From contig NZ_CP073764.1 in assembly GCF_019343105.1 (NCBI RefSeq), positions 3,394,607-3,458,606 on the forward strand: a stretch of 64,000 nt of DNA. Reading direction: 5' to 3'. A model generated the notes under the pieces. The model was given only the letters and a program-made list of their open reading frames with translations. It searched no databases and was not told where the DNA came from. Both the position numbers and the translations under genes were made by a program. Numbering within the stretch: the first letter of the stretch is position 1; each line of letters starts with the position of its first letter. Shown piece after piece: positions 43,534-53,456 of the stretch. This DNA comes from Methylovirgula sp. HY1. Its GTDB lineage: Bacteria > Pseudomonadota > Alphaproteobacteria > Rhizobiales > Beijerinckiaceae.

Positions 43534-44018
43534 CCGCGGACGAGCCGAATCGGCGCAATCGTCTCGTGTCGGTGACGCTCGACGAGGCTTCGATCGGCCG
43601 TGGCACGTCGGATCAGGAACACGAACGACAGATCGCCATTTATGATCTCATCGAGGACAATTGCTTCGGCCTGCCTGCGCTCGACGCCGGCCCCTACGCG
43701 CTGAAGATCGCGCTTCACGATGCGAAACTCGCCTTCGAAATCTGCAATGAAGCAGGCGAAACGCTTGTCGTTCACATTCTGTCCTTGACGCCCTTCCGCG
43801 GCCTGCTCAAGGACTATTTCATGGTTTGCGAAAGCTATTATGCGGCGATCCGCACGGCGACGCGCGCGCAAATCGAGGCCATCGATATGGGACGGCGGGC
43901 CGTCCATAACGAGGCCGCGCAACTGCTGTTGGACCGTTTGAAGGATAAAATCGACTGCGATATCGACACGGCTCGGCGCATTTTCACCCTTGTCACGGCA
44001 TTGCATTGGAAGGGCTGA
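43530..44018 (+). CDS. UPF0262 family protein
   Basis: The 162-residue soluble protein matches the UPF0262 group found beside hisD in many alphaproteobacteria. Visible features are the start [21 protein letters not shown], the segment [14 protein letters not shown], and the central [23 protein letters not shown]. Function is unknown. The ATG overlaps the hisD stop by four bases, so translation is coupled. Confidence 0.88.
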   Translation: MTADEPNRRNRLVSVTLDEASIGRGTSDQEHERQIAIYDLIEDNCFGLPALDAGPYALKIALHDAKLAFEICNEAGETLVVHILSLTPFRGLLKDYFMVCESYYAAIRTATRAQIEAIDMGRRAVHNEAAQLLLDRLKDKIDCDIDTARRIFTLVTALHWKG

Positions 44019-44022
44019 GCCG

Positions 44023-44535
44023 GTGGCAGAGGGCGATCCCGGTAGCGCTTCGTCACTGCAACCGCAGCGCAGACGCCCACAAGCCGTGCTTTTCGCCTGT
44101 TCGGAAAATTGCCTGCGTTCGCCCATGGCCGAAGCCTTCGGCCGGCATTATTTCGGCCGCAGCGTCTATTTCGCCTCCGCTGGCGTCCGCCGCGGCGAAC
44201 TCGACCCGCTGGCCGTTGCGGCGATGGAGGAAAGCGGCATCGACATTGCCGGCCATCACCCGCACACATTCGAGGATCTGGAAGACGCCGGCTTCGATCT
44301 GATCGTGACCCTCTCGCCGGAGGCGCATCACAAAGCGTTGGAATTCACCCGCACCTTGGCGATGGACGTCATTTATTGGCCGACGCTCGACCCCTCCGCA
44401 GTCGAAGGCTCGCGCGAGCATGTGCTCAATGCCTATCGGGCGGTCCGGGATACGCTTGCGGTGCGAATCAAGGCTTTCTTCGATCCGCGGCCGGCGGGTG
44501 CTCAGGAAGAGCCCGAAAATCAGACGAAGGAATAG
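44023..44535 (+). CDS. low-molecular-weight protein-tyrosine-phosphatase family protein
   Basis: The fold's P-loop is CSENCLRS, a CX5R motif (about residue 25), and the general-acid Asp is in YWPTLDPSAVEG. The GTG start at 44023, five bases after the previous stop, gives 170 residues with a polar N-terminal extension of about 20 residues. Such proteins include phosphotyrosine phosphatases and arsenate reductases; here the hisD context favours an uncharacterised phosphatase. In related genomes infA and maf usually come next, but here the gene is followed by repeat remnants. Confidence 0.85.
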   Translation: MAEGDPGSASSLQPQRRRPQAVLFACSENCLRSPMAEAFGRHYFGRSVYFASAGVRRGELDPLAVAAMEESGIDIAGHHPHTFEDLEDAGFDLIVTLSPEAHHKALEFTRTLAMDVIYWPTLDPSAVEGSREHVLNAYRAVRDTLAVRIKAFFDPRPAGAQEEPENQTKE

Positions 44536-44570
44536 GTTCGTGCCCTGGGTTGAGAGCCGCTGCCAGCCCA

Positions 44571-44640
44571 GTTCCAGAAAAGTTGATCGGCTTTGCCAAC
44601 ATTTTAGACATCAAATATATTCCATGCCTCATTGAATATG
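44571..44640. repeat. degenerate family B repeat
   Basis: GTTCCAGAAAAGTTGATCGG, then GACATCAAATATATTCCATG and CCTCATTGAATATG resemble the family B arms with many substitutions. It lies just after the phosphatase gene, where infA would be expected. The rest of 44536-44869 shows no gene. Confidence 0.55.
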
Positions 44641-44869
44641 GACTGTATCTTTATGAAGTAGGCTAGATTCTGCGGCTCTTGCGAGGCGTGAGTCGGGCAC
44701 GGATTATGCGCATCGCGTCGCGGATGTTCGCGCGCGTGAGTGTTGCTTCTCGTTCTTCGAGATGCAAGCGATAGTAGAGTGTAGAGTTGGGACTAAGACA
44801 GTCATGATACGGCTGGGCGAGGCAGCTCGGAATAGTGGCTGACCTAAAGGATGGGAGCTCGAGACATTC

Positions 44870-45373
44870 ATGCTGCTGCAATCTTTCAATCGAAAATCTT
44901 TTGCTTTCGCCGTATTGGCAACTCTGGCGGGCGTCTCCATGCAGGCAGGCCCGGCCTTTGCCGCAGGACCTTTCTCCGCATTCGCCGGGGTCTGGTCGGG
45001 TGGCGGGACTATTTCAATGTCCAACGGGACGCATGAGCGAATCCGCTGTCGCGTCATCTATTCGGTCAGGGATGCCGGGAGCGCTCTTATCCAGAGTCTG
45101 GTCTGCGCCAGCGACAGCTATAAATTCGATGTGAAGAGCGACGTCCAATCGGACGCCGGTTCCCTTTCCGGTTCTTGGACGGAAACGACGCGCAATGTGA
45201 CGGGGCAAGTCAGCGGCCACGTCGGCAACGGAATCATTCGGGCGACCGTCATGGGCACCACCTTTTCGGCGGGCCTGTCGCTGGCTGTGCGTGGCAATGC
45301 CCAATCGGTCCTCATCGAGCCGCAGGGGACCACCGATGTCGTCCAGGTCAAGGTCCGGCTGAAAAGGGGCTGA
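44870..45373 (+). CDS. secreted hypothetical protein
   Basis: The 167-residue protein has a signal peptide (SFAFAVLATLAGVSMQAGPAFA, cut before AGPFSAFAG). The mature part is about 135 residues and strand-rich, with GVWSGGGTISMSNGTHERIR, SLVCASDSYKF and SGSWTETTRNVTG. This is a small beta-rich periplasmic type common in Hyphomicrobiales without a known role. Two Cys could form a disulphide. It has its own upstream gap and a strong terminator after it. Confidence 0.75.
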   Translation: MLLQSFNRKSFAFAVLATLAGVSMQAGPAFAAGPFSAFAGVWSGGGTISMSNGTHERIRCRVIYSVRDAGSALIQSLVCASDSYKFDVKSDVQSDAGSLSGSWTETTRNVTGQVSGHVGNGIIRATVMGTTFSAGLSLAVRGNAQSVLIEPQGTTDVVQVKVRLKRG

Positions 45374-45421
45374 TGCGAGGGCCATCGGAGCTCGCGACCA
45401 AACCAGCTTGAGGTGACCTAT

Positions 45422-45457
45422 GCGGCCGATTTCTCAGGAAATCGGCCGCATTTTTTA
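45422..45457. terminator. intrinsic terminator, convergent genes
   Basis: GCGGCCGATTTC pairs with GAAATCGGCCGC around TCAG and is followed by ATTTTTTAT. It serves the plus-strand gene at 44870-45373. It abuts the stop of the minus-strand MMPL gene, so it lies at a convergent junction. Confidence 0.9.
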
Positions 45458-47815
45458 TGGACTCTGTGAGCGGCCGCGTTTATCCGCGCCCGGCCTCGTG
45501 GCTGCGCCATGTCGCTTCTCGGCCCAGCGATAAAGCAACATGATCGTCGGCCGTAGAATGGTGAGATCGGCGACCAAGGCCATCAGCATGGCGAAGGAGC
45601 TGAGCCAACCAAAAAGCCGCAGCGACGGCAGATTCGAAAACACCGTCACGAACAAACCGCAGGCGAGTACGATCGAGGTCAGGATCACGGCCGGCCCGAC
45701 GAGCACGGTGGCGCGCTCGACGCCGATGGCGGGATCTTCATCCTGCCGACGCTCGATCCGGAGGCGATTAAGGAAATGAATCGTGGCGCTGAGCCCGAGG
45801 CCGAAGGACACGGTCAAGGCGACGACGCTGGCGAATTGCAGGCCCATTCCCATTGCCAAGAGCAAGGCCCCCGAGGCAAAGACCGGAAAAATGGCCGGCA
45901 TGATGGCCGCCAGCATCACCAGAGGTGACCGGAAAGCCAGGCCGATGAAGGCTGCGACGAAGACGATTTCGATCGTGAGCCCATGGTTCAGTTTCTCGAT
46001 CATCCTCGAGCTGTTGCGCGCGGCGATGACGGCAAGGCCGGTCACTGCGATCGTATAGCCCTTATGTTCCGCCCGTACCTTGTCCAAACTCTTGTCGAGC
46101 GAATCGACGATCGGTAGCAGCCGGCTCGAATCGACGTCCGGAACGCGGCCTTCGACGACCACGGCACCCTCGTTGGCAGCGACGAAGCGGCGGGTCAGAT
46201 ATTTGGGCAACATATCGACATAGAGCTTCAAGGTCGCGACGTCGGATTTGGCCGCCTTTTCGGCGAGCCAGCGCCGTAATGTTTCGAGCGACCAGACATT
46301 GCCTATGCCGGCCTGTTTCTCGACGGCTTTATGTACGGCAGCGATGGTTGCGAGGGTCGCCGGCGAATAGAGCGATTGGTCTTTCGGAAAATCGATCAAT
46401 ACGTCGATCGGACTGGCGCCGGTGAGGGCGGCGTCGAGTTTGCGATTGGCCTCGATCGCATGCTGATTGTTGGGCACTTGATCGGCGAGCTGATAGCGCG
46501 GTTCCAGACTGGCATAGATGGTGCCGAGGCCGACCACCAAGACGACGCTGATGAGGCTGTAGACGCCGGGACGATGCACCATGCGCGTCGCGATCCAGGC
46601 GCAAAACCGGCGCAGAGCGTCGATGGCGAGATCCGCGCCTCGCACTCTTGCCACGAAAGCGGCTTCCCGGCGCAGCAGCAAAACGCCGAGCAGCGGCAGA
46701 AAGATCAGGACCGACAGCATCGCGATGATGGTCGCGATGAGGCCGGCCTCGCCGAAGGCACGAATAAGGTCCGAATCGGAAAAGGTGAGCGCGACGAACG
46801 AGAGAGCCGCGGTCGCATGAGTCAGGACACAGGCCGGCCCGACGACATAAATCGAGGTGCGCAAAGCTTCGATCTTGCTGTCGCCGGCCAAGATTCGGTC
46901 GCGCGCCGCGAAGGTGAGCTGCATCGAATCCGAGAAGCTGATGACCATGATGAGCGGGGTCATCACATTGAGGAACATGTTGAGCTGAAAATCGAGCCAG
47001 CCGAGCGTGCCGAGCGCCAGCAGGATGGCAAGCAGCGGTGGCGCCGTCGCAATGATCATGAAGGAGATGCGGCGGAAGAACAGGATGGCGATGAGACAGC
47101 CGCCGACGAAGCCGATCGTGTTGTATAGCAGCCGGTCGCGTTCGACGGCATTGCGGATCGCGAGCTGCATCACCGGCACGCCGGAAAGCTCCGCGGTGAG
47201 ATTCGCGCCGGCGAGGTCATGAGTCATCGTGCTGCGGACCTCGCCGATCACCCGGCCGAGCGCGTTGCTTGCGACGATTTTCGGTTCGAGCGACAGCACC
47301 ATCAGCGTGAGCTTGCCGTCGTCGGACAGGAGTTTCCCGCGCAGGATCTCATTTGTCATGATGCGATGGACGAGCGCATCATAAGCCGCGCCCTGCGGCA
47401 GGGTTTCAGGAAACAGCGGCGGCGGGATATGCCCGTTTTCAGGCCGTTCCCGCGCTGAAAAAATCGAAATGATGCCGCGGGTGCCGTCGATCAATTGCAG
47501 ATCGGTGACGAGATCGCGCAGTTTCTCGAGCGAGGCGCGCGCGAGCAGGTTTTTCCCGTTGACGACGACCAGAACGTCGAATTCGGAGGAGGGGAACCGC
47601 TTGGTGACTTCCTCATATTGCTTGAAGGCGGGTGTGTTCGAGCGGAACAATTGGCTGAGCGAATCGTCGACCTTGATTCGGCCAATGCCTAAGCCTGCGC
47701 CTATCGCCAGCAGCAGAATTACGATCGCCACCACCGCTGGATGGCGCAAGGAAACCAGACCCATCCGCTCCAGACCGAAAGCTAGGCGGTGGCGTTCCAG
47801 GGAGGATGGCGGCAT
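45455..47815 (-). CDS. MMPL/RND-family membrane exporter
   Basis: The 786-residue protein has the duplicated MMPL layout. The first span (about 27-48, VVAIVILLLAIGAGLGIG) leads to a periplasmic domain of about 180 residues, then five or six spans (about 235-395). A second leading span (about 430) and periplasmic domain follow, then five or six final spans. Motifs include NMFLNVMTPLIMVISFSDSM and the matching VVALTVSFGLGLSATIHFLN. The family exports lipids or hydrophobic compounds by proton motive force. No hopanoid genes are adjacent, so the substrate is unknown. The FkbM gene lies upstream on the same strand. Confidence 0.85.
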   Translation of the reverse strand: MPPSSLERHRLAFGLERMGLVSLRHPAVVAIVILLLAIGAGLGIGRIKVDDSLSQLFRSNTPAFKQYEEVTKRFPSSEFDVLVVVNGKNLLARASLEKLRDLVTDLQLIDGTRGIISIFSARERPENGHIPPPLFPETLPQGAAYDALVHRIMTNEILRGKLLSDDGKLTLMVLSLEPKIVASNALGRVIGEVRSTMTHDLAGANLTAELSGVPVMQLAIRNAVERDRLLYNTIGFVGGCLIAILFFRRISFMIIATAPPLLAILLALGTLGWLDFQLNMFLNVMTPLIMVISFSDSMQLTFAARDRILAGDSKIEALRTSIYVVGPACVLTHATAALSFVALTFSDSDLIRAFGEAGLIATIIAMLSVLIFLPLLGVLLLRREAAFVARVRGADLAIDALRRFCAWIATRMVHRPGVYSLISVVLVVGLGTIYASLEPRYQLADQVPNNQHAIEANRKLDAALTGASPIDVLIDFPKDQSLYSPATLATIAAVHKAVEKQAGIGNVWSLETLRRWLAEKAAKSDVATLKLYVDMLPKYLTRRFVAANEGAVVVEGRVPDVDSSRLLPIVDSLDKSLDKVRAEHKGYTIAVTGLAVIAARNSSRMIEKLNHGLTIEIVFVAAFIGLAFRSPLVMLAAIMPAIFPVFASGALLLAMGMGLQFASVVALTVSFGLGLSATIHFLNRLRIERRQDEDPAIGVERATVLVGPAVILTSIVLACGLFVTVFSNLPSLRLFGWLSSFAMLMALVADLTILRPTIMLLYRWAEKRHGAATRPGADKRGRSQSP

Positions 47816-48113
47816 AAAGCCGGGCGAGTCTTTCTGCGCCTCAGCATTTGTCTCGTCGGGGTCTTGATTCGACAGGGCTTTGCCTCCACACGCGTGCGGC
47901 TGTTGCTATCCCAGGGGGCCGGAAGGCCCTCGCAGGGGGACTTGCCGGATACACACGCCTTGTCCTCTACGCCAGAGCGTGGCTTTGCGCAGCAGGCTTG
48001 CGGCGCTCGACACGCAGCTGTGATAAAGCTTGAACGCGGCCAATGGTGTAAAGTGCCAGCCGCGCACAGCTTTTTAGTGGCTTTGTCTGCGCCCAACCGT
48101 CGCATGACACAGC

Positions 48114-49016
48114 CTATTCGAAAGGCCCGAACTCCAAAACGGATGGCTCGCCGCACTGCATCCGCTCGAAAACCATCTTGTGGCGAGTCCGCAGAATCGC
48201 CCGATAGCCGATTTCCGCGAGCAGGGCCGGCAAATCGATGGTCCAGCGTTGCGGGACGAATTCGATCAACAGCAGCTCCGGCCAGAGAGTCTCCGGCACT
48301 TCGCGAAAATAGGGCTCCAGGATGAGATCCTCGGCGCCTTCGACATCGAGCTTCATCGCGTCGATCCGCTCAAAGCCTTCCTCGGCGACAATACTCGCTA
48401 ATGCCTTTGCCGGAACGCGTATTTTAATTCCTTCGACATCGGAATTGATGATGCGCATCGACGTCTCGCCGCGATTTTCCGGATCGATGAAGAGGGTGAT
48501 CTCGGTGTCGATATCGGCGACGGCGCAATCGATGGCCTTAATCGTGGCAAATGGATTTTGCCTTATATTGTAGACGAGACGCTCGAAAATTTCAGGTTGC
48601 GGTTCAATCGCCAGAATGCGGGCGCCTTGGCTGGCACAAGCTGCGACAAAGAGGCTGTAGCCGCCGATATTGGCGCCGATGTCGAGAAATATGAAGTCCG
48701 GCTTCATCCGTGTGCGCAGCAATTCGCGCTCTGCCGGATCGAAATATTGCGGTGTGAACAGGATGCGCTTTTCGCAAACATTATTATAGGGATAGAGCCG
48801 CATGAGGGCGCCAAGGGCCTCGACGTCCAAGGGCCGGCCGCGCAAGACTTTGATGGCCATCGAGCGCAGGAAAAAGGCGCGGCGCATGCCGGCCCAGCTT
48901 GCCGACGACCGGCGCGTCAGCGCCAGGAGGCGGGCTATTGCGCCATATGGCTTGTAGCGCCCGAAGAGCGACAGATCATTGCCATGCCATTTCGGTAGAG
49001 TCATGGGTTTCGGCAT
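48114..49016 (-). CDS. FkbM-family methyltransferase
   Basis: The 300-residue SAM-dependent methyltransferase has FIFLDIGANIGGYSLFVAA (about 109-127) as the SAM-binding loop, ILAIEPQPEIFERL as the acidic second strand, and IDAMKLDVEGAEDLIL as the catalytic region of FkbM proteins. The start at 49016 (MPKPMTLPKWHGND) is preferred over 49106; CCAGGAC precedes it. Family members O-methylate sugars or secondary metabolites; no glycan genes adjoin, so the substrate is open. Confidence 0.85.
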   Translation of the reverse strand: MPKPMTLPKWHGNDLSLFGRYKPYGAIARLLALTRRSSASWAGMRRAFFLRSMAIKVLRGRPLDVEALGALMRLYPYNNVCEKRILFTPQYFDPAERELLRTRMKPDFIFLDIGANIGGYSLFVAACASQGARILAIEPQPEIFERLVYNIRQNPFATIKAIDCAVADIDTEITLFIDPENRGETSMRIINSDVEGIKIRVPAKALASIVAEEGFERIDAMKLDVEGAEDLILEPYFREVPETLWPELLLIEFVPQRWTIDLPALLAEIGYRAILRTRHKMVFERMQCGEPSVLEFGPFE

Positions 49017-49217
49017 GTCCTGGCGCTCCGCAAAGCTTCGGCGGCCGACCGGCGCGCGCTCTTTCGATTGCCGAACTGCGGCATCGGCTAGGGCCTCCCA
49101 GCGCACCGGAGTAAGCGCCCGGCGGCAGCTTTGCTTGCGGAACGATCTTGCGTCGTCGCGCCAAAGCCTTAAATTATCGAGACCAACCCGAAAACCCCTA
49201 ATTTTACGTCAAGATCG

Positions 49218-50060
49218 ATGACATTTGTAGACGCTCTCGAAGTTCCTGGCCGCAAGACCGGGCAGATAAAATTGCACGGCGCTGCTGCCTTCGAGGGTAT
49301 GCGGCATGCCGGACGCTTGGCCGCGGAGGTCCTAGACCTGCTCACCGAGCATGTTCGGCCGGGCGTCACCACGGAGTTTCTCGACAATCTCGTGTTCGAT
49401 TTCGCGTTGTCGCATGGCGCTTATCCGGCGCCGCTCGATTATCGCGGCTATCGCAAATCGATCTGCACTTCGATCAATCACGTCGTATGCCACGGAATTC
49501 CCGATCGCAAGCCGCTGCGCGACGGCGACATCGTCAATGTCGACGTTACCTTAATCGTCGATGGCTGGCACGGCGATTCGAGCCGCATGTATCTCATCGG
49601 CGATGTCTCGCGCCGGGCCCAGCGTCTCGTCGAGGTGACTTACGAGGCGATGATGCGGGGCATAGCGGCGGTAAAACCTGGGGCGACGACGGGCGACATC
49701 GGCGCCGCGATCCAGGATTATGCCGAAGCCGAACGCTGTTCCGTCGTCCGCGACTTTTGCGGCCATGGACTTGGCCGGCTGTTCCATGACGAGCCGAACA
49801 TTCTCCATTATGGTCGGCGTGGCGAGGGGATCGTGCTGAAGCCCGGCATGTTCTTCACCGTCGAGCCTATGATCAATCTCGGCCGGCCGCATGTTAAAAT
49901 TTTATCGGATGGCTGGACAGCGGTCACGCGCGACCGCTCGATGTCGGCGCAGTTCGAGCATTCGATCGGCGTCACCGAGACGGGGTATGAGAACTTCACC
50001 GCGTCTTTGAAGGGGCTGCATCACCCGCCTTACGCGACGTCCCCAGCATTGGCGAAATGA
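49218..50060 (+). CDS. map: type I methionine aminopeptidase
   Basis: Map removes the initiator Met from new proteins. The 280-residue sequence has the five metal ligands: Asp in [12 protein letters not shown], Asp in [11 protein letters not shown], His in [12 protein letters not shown], Glu in [10 protein letters not shown], and Glu in [12 protein letters not shown]. The substrate-binding His is in NHVVCHGIP. The radC gene starts within its last four bases, a pairing common in alphaproteobacteria. Confidence 0.96.
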   Translation: MTFVDALEVPGRKTGQIKLHGAAAFEGMRHAGRLAAEVLDLLTEHVRPGVTTEFLDNLVFDFALSHGAYPAPLDYRGYRKSICTSINHVVCHGIPDRKPLRDGDIVNVDVTLIVDGWHGDSSRMYLIGDVSRRAQRLVEVTYEAMMRGIAAVKPGATTGDIGAAIQDYAEAERCSVVRDFCGHGLGRLFHDEPNILHYGRRGEGIVLKPGMFFTVEPMINLGRPHVKILSDGWTAVTRDRSMSAQFEHSIGVTETGYENFTASLKGLHHPPYATSPALAK

Positions 50061-50767
50061 CCGTGCCGCCTGGCTCTTCTTCCACGGCCGCCGGGACCCC
50101 GCATTATTTTGGACATAGAGAAAGGCTGCGCGATCGTTTCCGCATGGCCGGCGGCGATTCGCTCGCCGATTACGAATTGCTGGAGCTGATCCTTTTTCGC
50201 GCCATTCCCCGCCGCGACGTGAAGCCCCTCGCCAAAGCCCTTCTGGTCCGTTTCGGTTCTTTCGCCGAGGTCGTCGCGGCGCGGCCGGAGCGGCTGAAGG
50301 AAATCGAAGGCATGAGCGACGCGGCGATTATCGAAGTGAAGATCATTCAACAGGCGGCAAAGCGCTTCGCCAAATCGTCTCTCGACAAGCGCCGCAGCCT
50401 GACGAGCTTTTCGGCGGTTCTCGATTATTGCCGTACCGCCATGGCTTTTCTCGACCGCGAAGAATTCCGTATCCTGTTTCTGGACAAGAAAAACGTCCTG
50501 ATCGCCGATGAGGTGCAAAGTGTCGGGACCGTCGATCATGCTCCGGTCTATCCGCGCGAGGTCATGCGCCGGGCCTTGGAGCTGAATGCCACAGCGATGA
50601 TCCTCGTGCATAATCATCCTTCCGGCGATCCCAGTCCTTCCGGTCCGGATATTCAATTGACCCAAGAAATTGTCGCCCTCGGCAAATCGCTCAATGTCGC
50701 GGTGCATGATCATTTGATCATCGGTCGCGACGGCTTTGCCAGCTTCAAAGGGCTTCAGCTTATCTGA
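50057..50767 (+). CDS. radC: RadC/JAB-domain family protein
   Basis: The 236-residue protein has an N-terminal helix-hairpin-helix part ([19 protein letters not shown], then [11 protein letters not shown]). The C-terminal JAMM metalloprotease-like fold has the metal motif [15 protein letters not shown]. Despite the name, a DNA-repair role is doubtful; the biochemical function is unsettled. The ATG overlaps the map stop (ATGA). Confidence 0.94.
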   Translation: MTVPPGSSSTAAGTPHYFGHRERLRDRFRMAGGDSLADYELLELILFRAIPRRDVKPLAKALLVRFGSFAEVVAARPERLKEIEGMSDAAIIEVKIIQQAAKRFAKSSLDKRRSLTSFSAVLDYCRTAMAFLDREEFRILFLDKKNVLIADEVQSVGTVDHAPVYPREVMRRALELNATAMILVHNHPSGDPSPSGPDIQLTQEIVALGKSLNVAVHDHLIIGRDGFASFKGLQLI

Positions 50768-51213
50768 CCTGTTGCGCGGGCGGATCTGCGTCGCTTTTCA
50801 ATAGTTGGAGCGCCGGCTTCACAAAATTAAGCGTAACAATGGGTGATTTACCCGAGTTCTAGAAAGGTCTGTCAACGCTTTCCGGACATGATCGCAACAG
50901 GAAACGCCGAGAGGTATTTGCGCGAGATGGTAAATTGGCCAAATTCCGATCTTCGAACAAAACGTTAACGGAGCGCTGTTAGCTTTGCTGTGCGTAAGTG
51001 GGCACAGCGCCTGCCGGCGACGGCCAGCCTTGCCTGAAGGCGGGACGTCGGCATGCGATCAAACGGTCGGAATATTTCAATTTTTCCTTGTGAACGTGTC
51101 TGGAGCGGGGACCGAGCAGCTCTATTGGTTGCGGGCTCCTTTGAATCGTAACTGCGGCGCAGCCGGGGAAACTCCACGGTTCAAACAGCGTTGCGCGACA
51201 GAGTTTCGTCATC
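50768..51213. other. intergenic stretch between radC and the GGDEF-EAL gene
   Basis: About 446 bases with no gene. At 50851-50892 a GAGTTCTAGAAAGGTCTGTC ... CTTTCCGGACATGATC stretch resembles a decayed family B repeat arm. The rest shows nothing recognisable. Confidence 0.5.
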
Positions 51214-52827
51214 ATGCGGCTCAACGATTTTGCGGGTTTGGTTGCTTTGAAGCACGACGAGCAGGAACGATGCGATCCGCTTAATATCACGGGCTGGACC
51301 ATCGCCTATCGTCTGTCTCTTGCCGTCATCATCCTCGTCGCCATCGGCCTTGCCGTGGCATTAGGGCATGGGGCATGGGCGTTTCACTTCAGCTTCTTTG
51401 GCCACCATCAGCAAGTTGACATCCTGCTGGTTGTCTTCACAGTGCTCTTTTCAGCCTTCACGATCTTGCGATCGCATCGGACCGTGGTCCGACTCGCGGA
51501 AAGCGTGCACAGGGCCAAACAGGCGGCCGGCCGCGACGTTCTTTCAGGTCTGCCGAACCGGCTTCTCTTCAATGAACTCGTCGATGCCGAGATTGCACGG
51601 TGTCGACGCAAAGGCGGGCAGTTCGCCATCTTCTATGTCGATCTCGATCATTTCAAGGAGACCAATGATAGTTTCGGCCATGAAGTCGGCGATCTCACGA
51701 TCGTCGCCGTGGCGGACCGGATCTCGCGAATTTTGCGCGGCGGCGATCATATGGCTCGGATCGGCGGCGACGAATTCGCCATTTTGCAAACCGAAATTCT
51801 CGACTCGAAAGATTGCGTTAAGCTCGCCTATCGCATCCTCGACGTCATTAGCTCTCCTTTCGATCTCGCTGGCCAGCAATTCTTCTGCGGATTGTCGATC
51901 GGCATTGCCCTCTATCCGCAAAATGCCGGCGAGCGCGCAAGCCTGATGCGGCTCGCCGATCTCGCGCTCTATCGCGCCAAGCACGAAGGCCGCAATCGCT
52001 TTACTTTCTTCGAAGCAAAGAATGGCGAGGAACTACGCCTGCTGCGAAGCATCGAAGACGATTTGCGGGGGGCCATCGAGAACGACAAGCTGCTGCTTCT
52101 CTACCAGCCAATCATGTCTTGTTGCGGCAACCGCTTTCTCGGCGTCGAAGCTCTCGTGCGTTGGCAGCATCCGACTGAAGGGCTGCTTTCCGCGGAGCGT
52201 TTCGTCGGCCTCGCCGAAGAGCGCGGGCTGATTGTTCCGCTCGGTGAATGGGTCTTGCGCCGCGCTTGTCTTGATGCAAAGCGTTGGCCCAATCTGCGTG
52301 TCGCGGTCAATGTGTCGCCGATCCAATTCCGCCAGAAGGAATTTGTCGCAACGGTGGAAGCCGTTTTGGCGGAGACTGGAATGGAGCCGCATCGGCTCGA
52401 ACTCGAACTGACAGAAGGCGTCGTCATTTCCGATGCTGATCTTGCCGAGCGCTCGATCATGGATTTGCGCGCGCTCGGCATCCGTATGGCGCTTGATGAT
52501 TTCGGCAGCGGCTATTCTAGTTTGATCTATCTGCGCCGCTTTGCCTTCGACAAAATCAAGATCGATCGTTCATTTCTGGAATCGATGGAACTGCAGGGCG
52601 AAAGCGCCATCATCATCGATTCGATCGTTCAACTTGGTCATGCTCTCGGACTCACCGTCACGGCGGAAGGCATAGAGACGATCGAACAAGCGCATTTTCT
52701 GCGAGGGCTCGGCTGCGATGAGCTGCAGGGCTTTCTTTATGCCGAGCCGCTCAGCGTCGGCGAAATCGATTGCAAATATGCCGAAGCGGCAGCGTTGGAT
52801 CCGCCGGCCTTGCGCTCGATCGCCTGA
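51214..52827 (+). CDS. membrane-anchored GGDEF-EAL protein (cyclic di-GMP turnover)
   Basis: The 537 residues start with two membrane spans (about 29-52, IAYRLSLAVIILVAIGLAVAL, and about 68-90). A GGDEF domain follows (about 105-265) with intact RIGGDEFAIL, then an EAL domain (about 280-530) with VEALVRWQHP, LDDFGSGYSSL and KIDRSFLESM. Because both catalytic signatures are intact, it could make or break cyclic di-GMP. There is no sensory domain besides the membrane part. Its stop codon lies within the first bases of a family A repeat. Confidence 0.92.
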   Translation: MRLNDFAGLVALKHDEQERCDPLNITGWTIAYRLSLAVIILVAIGLAVALGHGAWAFHFSFFGHHQQVDILLVVFTVLFSAFTILRSHRTVVRLAESVHRAKQAAGRDVLSGLPNRLLFNELVDAEIARCRRKGGQFAIFYVDLDHFKETNDSFGHEVGDLTIVAVADRISRILRGGDHMARIGGDEFAILQTEILDSKDCVKLAYRILDVISSPFDLAGQQFFCGLSIGIALYPQNAGERASLMRLADLALYRAKHEGRNRFTFFEAKNGEELRLLRSIEDDLRGAIENDKLLLLYQPIMSCCGNRFLGVEALVRWQHPTEGLLSAERFVGLAEERGLIVPLGEWVLRRACLDAKRWPNLRVAVNVSPIQFRQKEFVATVEAVLAETGMEPHRLELELTEGVVISDADLAERSIMDLRALGIRMALDDFGSGYSSLIYLRRFAFDKIKIDRSFLESMELQGESAIIIDSIVQLGHALGLTVTAEGIETIEQAHFLRGLGCDELQGFLYAEPLSVGEIDCKYAEAAALDPPALRSIA

Positions 52828-52883
52828 GCGTTTCCACGTGCTTATCGACCGGGTGGAATCACCCGGTCGATAAGAAAACGCTC
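52826..52883. repeat. palindromic repeat, family A, overlapping a stop codon
   Basis: GAGCGTTTCC and AGAAAACGCTC ends surround TTATCGACCGGGTG/CACCCGGTCGATAA. The first two bases belong to the stop codon of the GGDEF-EAL gene, and the other side touches the stop of usg at 52888. It may form a transcription-ending hairpin between the convergent genes. Confidence 0.85.
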
Positions 52884-52887
52884 CAAA

Positions 52888-53184
52888 TCAATGGAGCCCG
52901 AATTCGGTGCGGAGCGTCAATTCAGCCGGTTTCAAAAGTTTTGAATGGCCGACCCTTACGCTGTGCAATGCACCGTCGAGTTCTTTGCGCCAAAAGTCCA
53001 GAAAGCGGATCAGGCAGGGAAATTCGGGGGCTATATCGTAGTCTTGCCAGACGAAGGTCTGCAAGAACGCCGGATGATCGGGCATGTGATAGAGAATTTC
53101 CGCGGTCGTGAGTCCATAGCCACCGAGCAGTTTCAGGAAGCCTGGCGAGACATGCGGGCCAGCACCGTCCGAATTTTTGATCAT
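52888..53184 (-). CDS. usg: Usg family protein
   Basis: The 98-residue protein carries the signature LGGYGLTTAEILYHMPDHP, LQTFVWQDYDIAPEFP and FLDFWRKELDGALHSVRV of the Usg family, found in alphaproteobacteria near trp or other genes. Function unknown. The start at 53184 (MIKNSDGAGPHVSPGF) is chosen by family length; 53250 would add 22 poorly conserved residues. Confidence 0.85.
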   Translation of the reverse strand: MIKNSDGAGPHVSPGFLKLLGGYGLTTAEILYHMPDHPAFLQTFVWQDYDIAPEFPCLIRFLDFWRKELDGALHSVRVGHSKLLKPAELTLRTEFGLH

Positions 53185-53456
53185 GGATGCGATCTCCCAT
53201 GAGCGCGATATGCCGATTGCTCCGATCCGCGAGACGAGCGAACCCAGCATCGTAACGCCTCAATCACATATTCGGCACCCACAAAATTAACGAAGCCTTG
53301 CGATGCGAGGTGCCGTAGCCTTCAATAAGGCAAGATGCGCGCCGGGTTGTCGTCGATCATCTGTGTCGCCGTGATTGCTGGCATCAGGCCGAGCGAGTGC
53401 TGCTGCGATGTTCGACGCGCGCCGTCGCATGCGATGATGGGCTTGTCGCCGAAACG

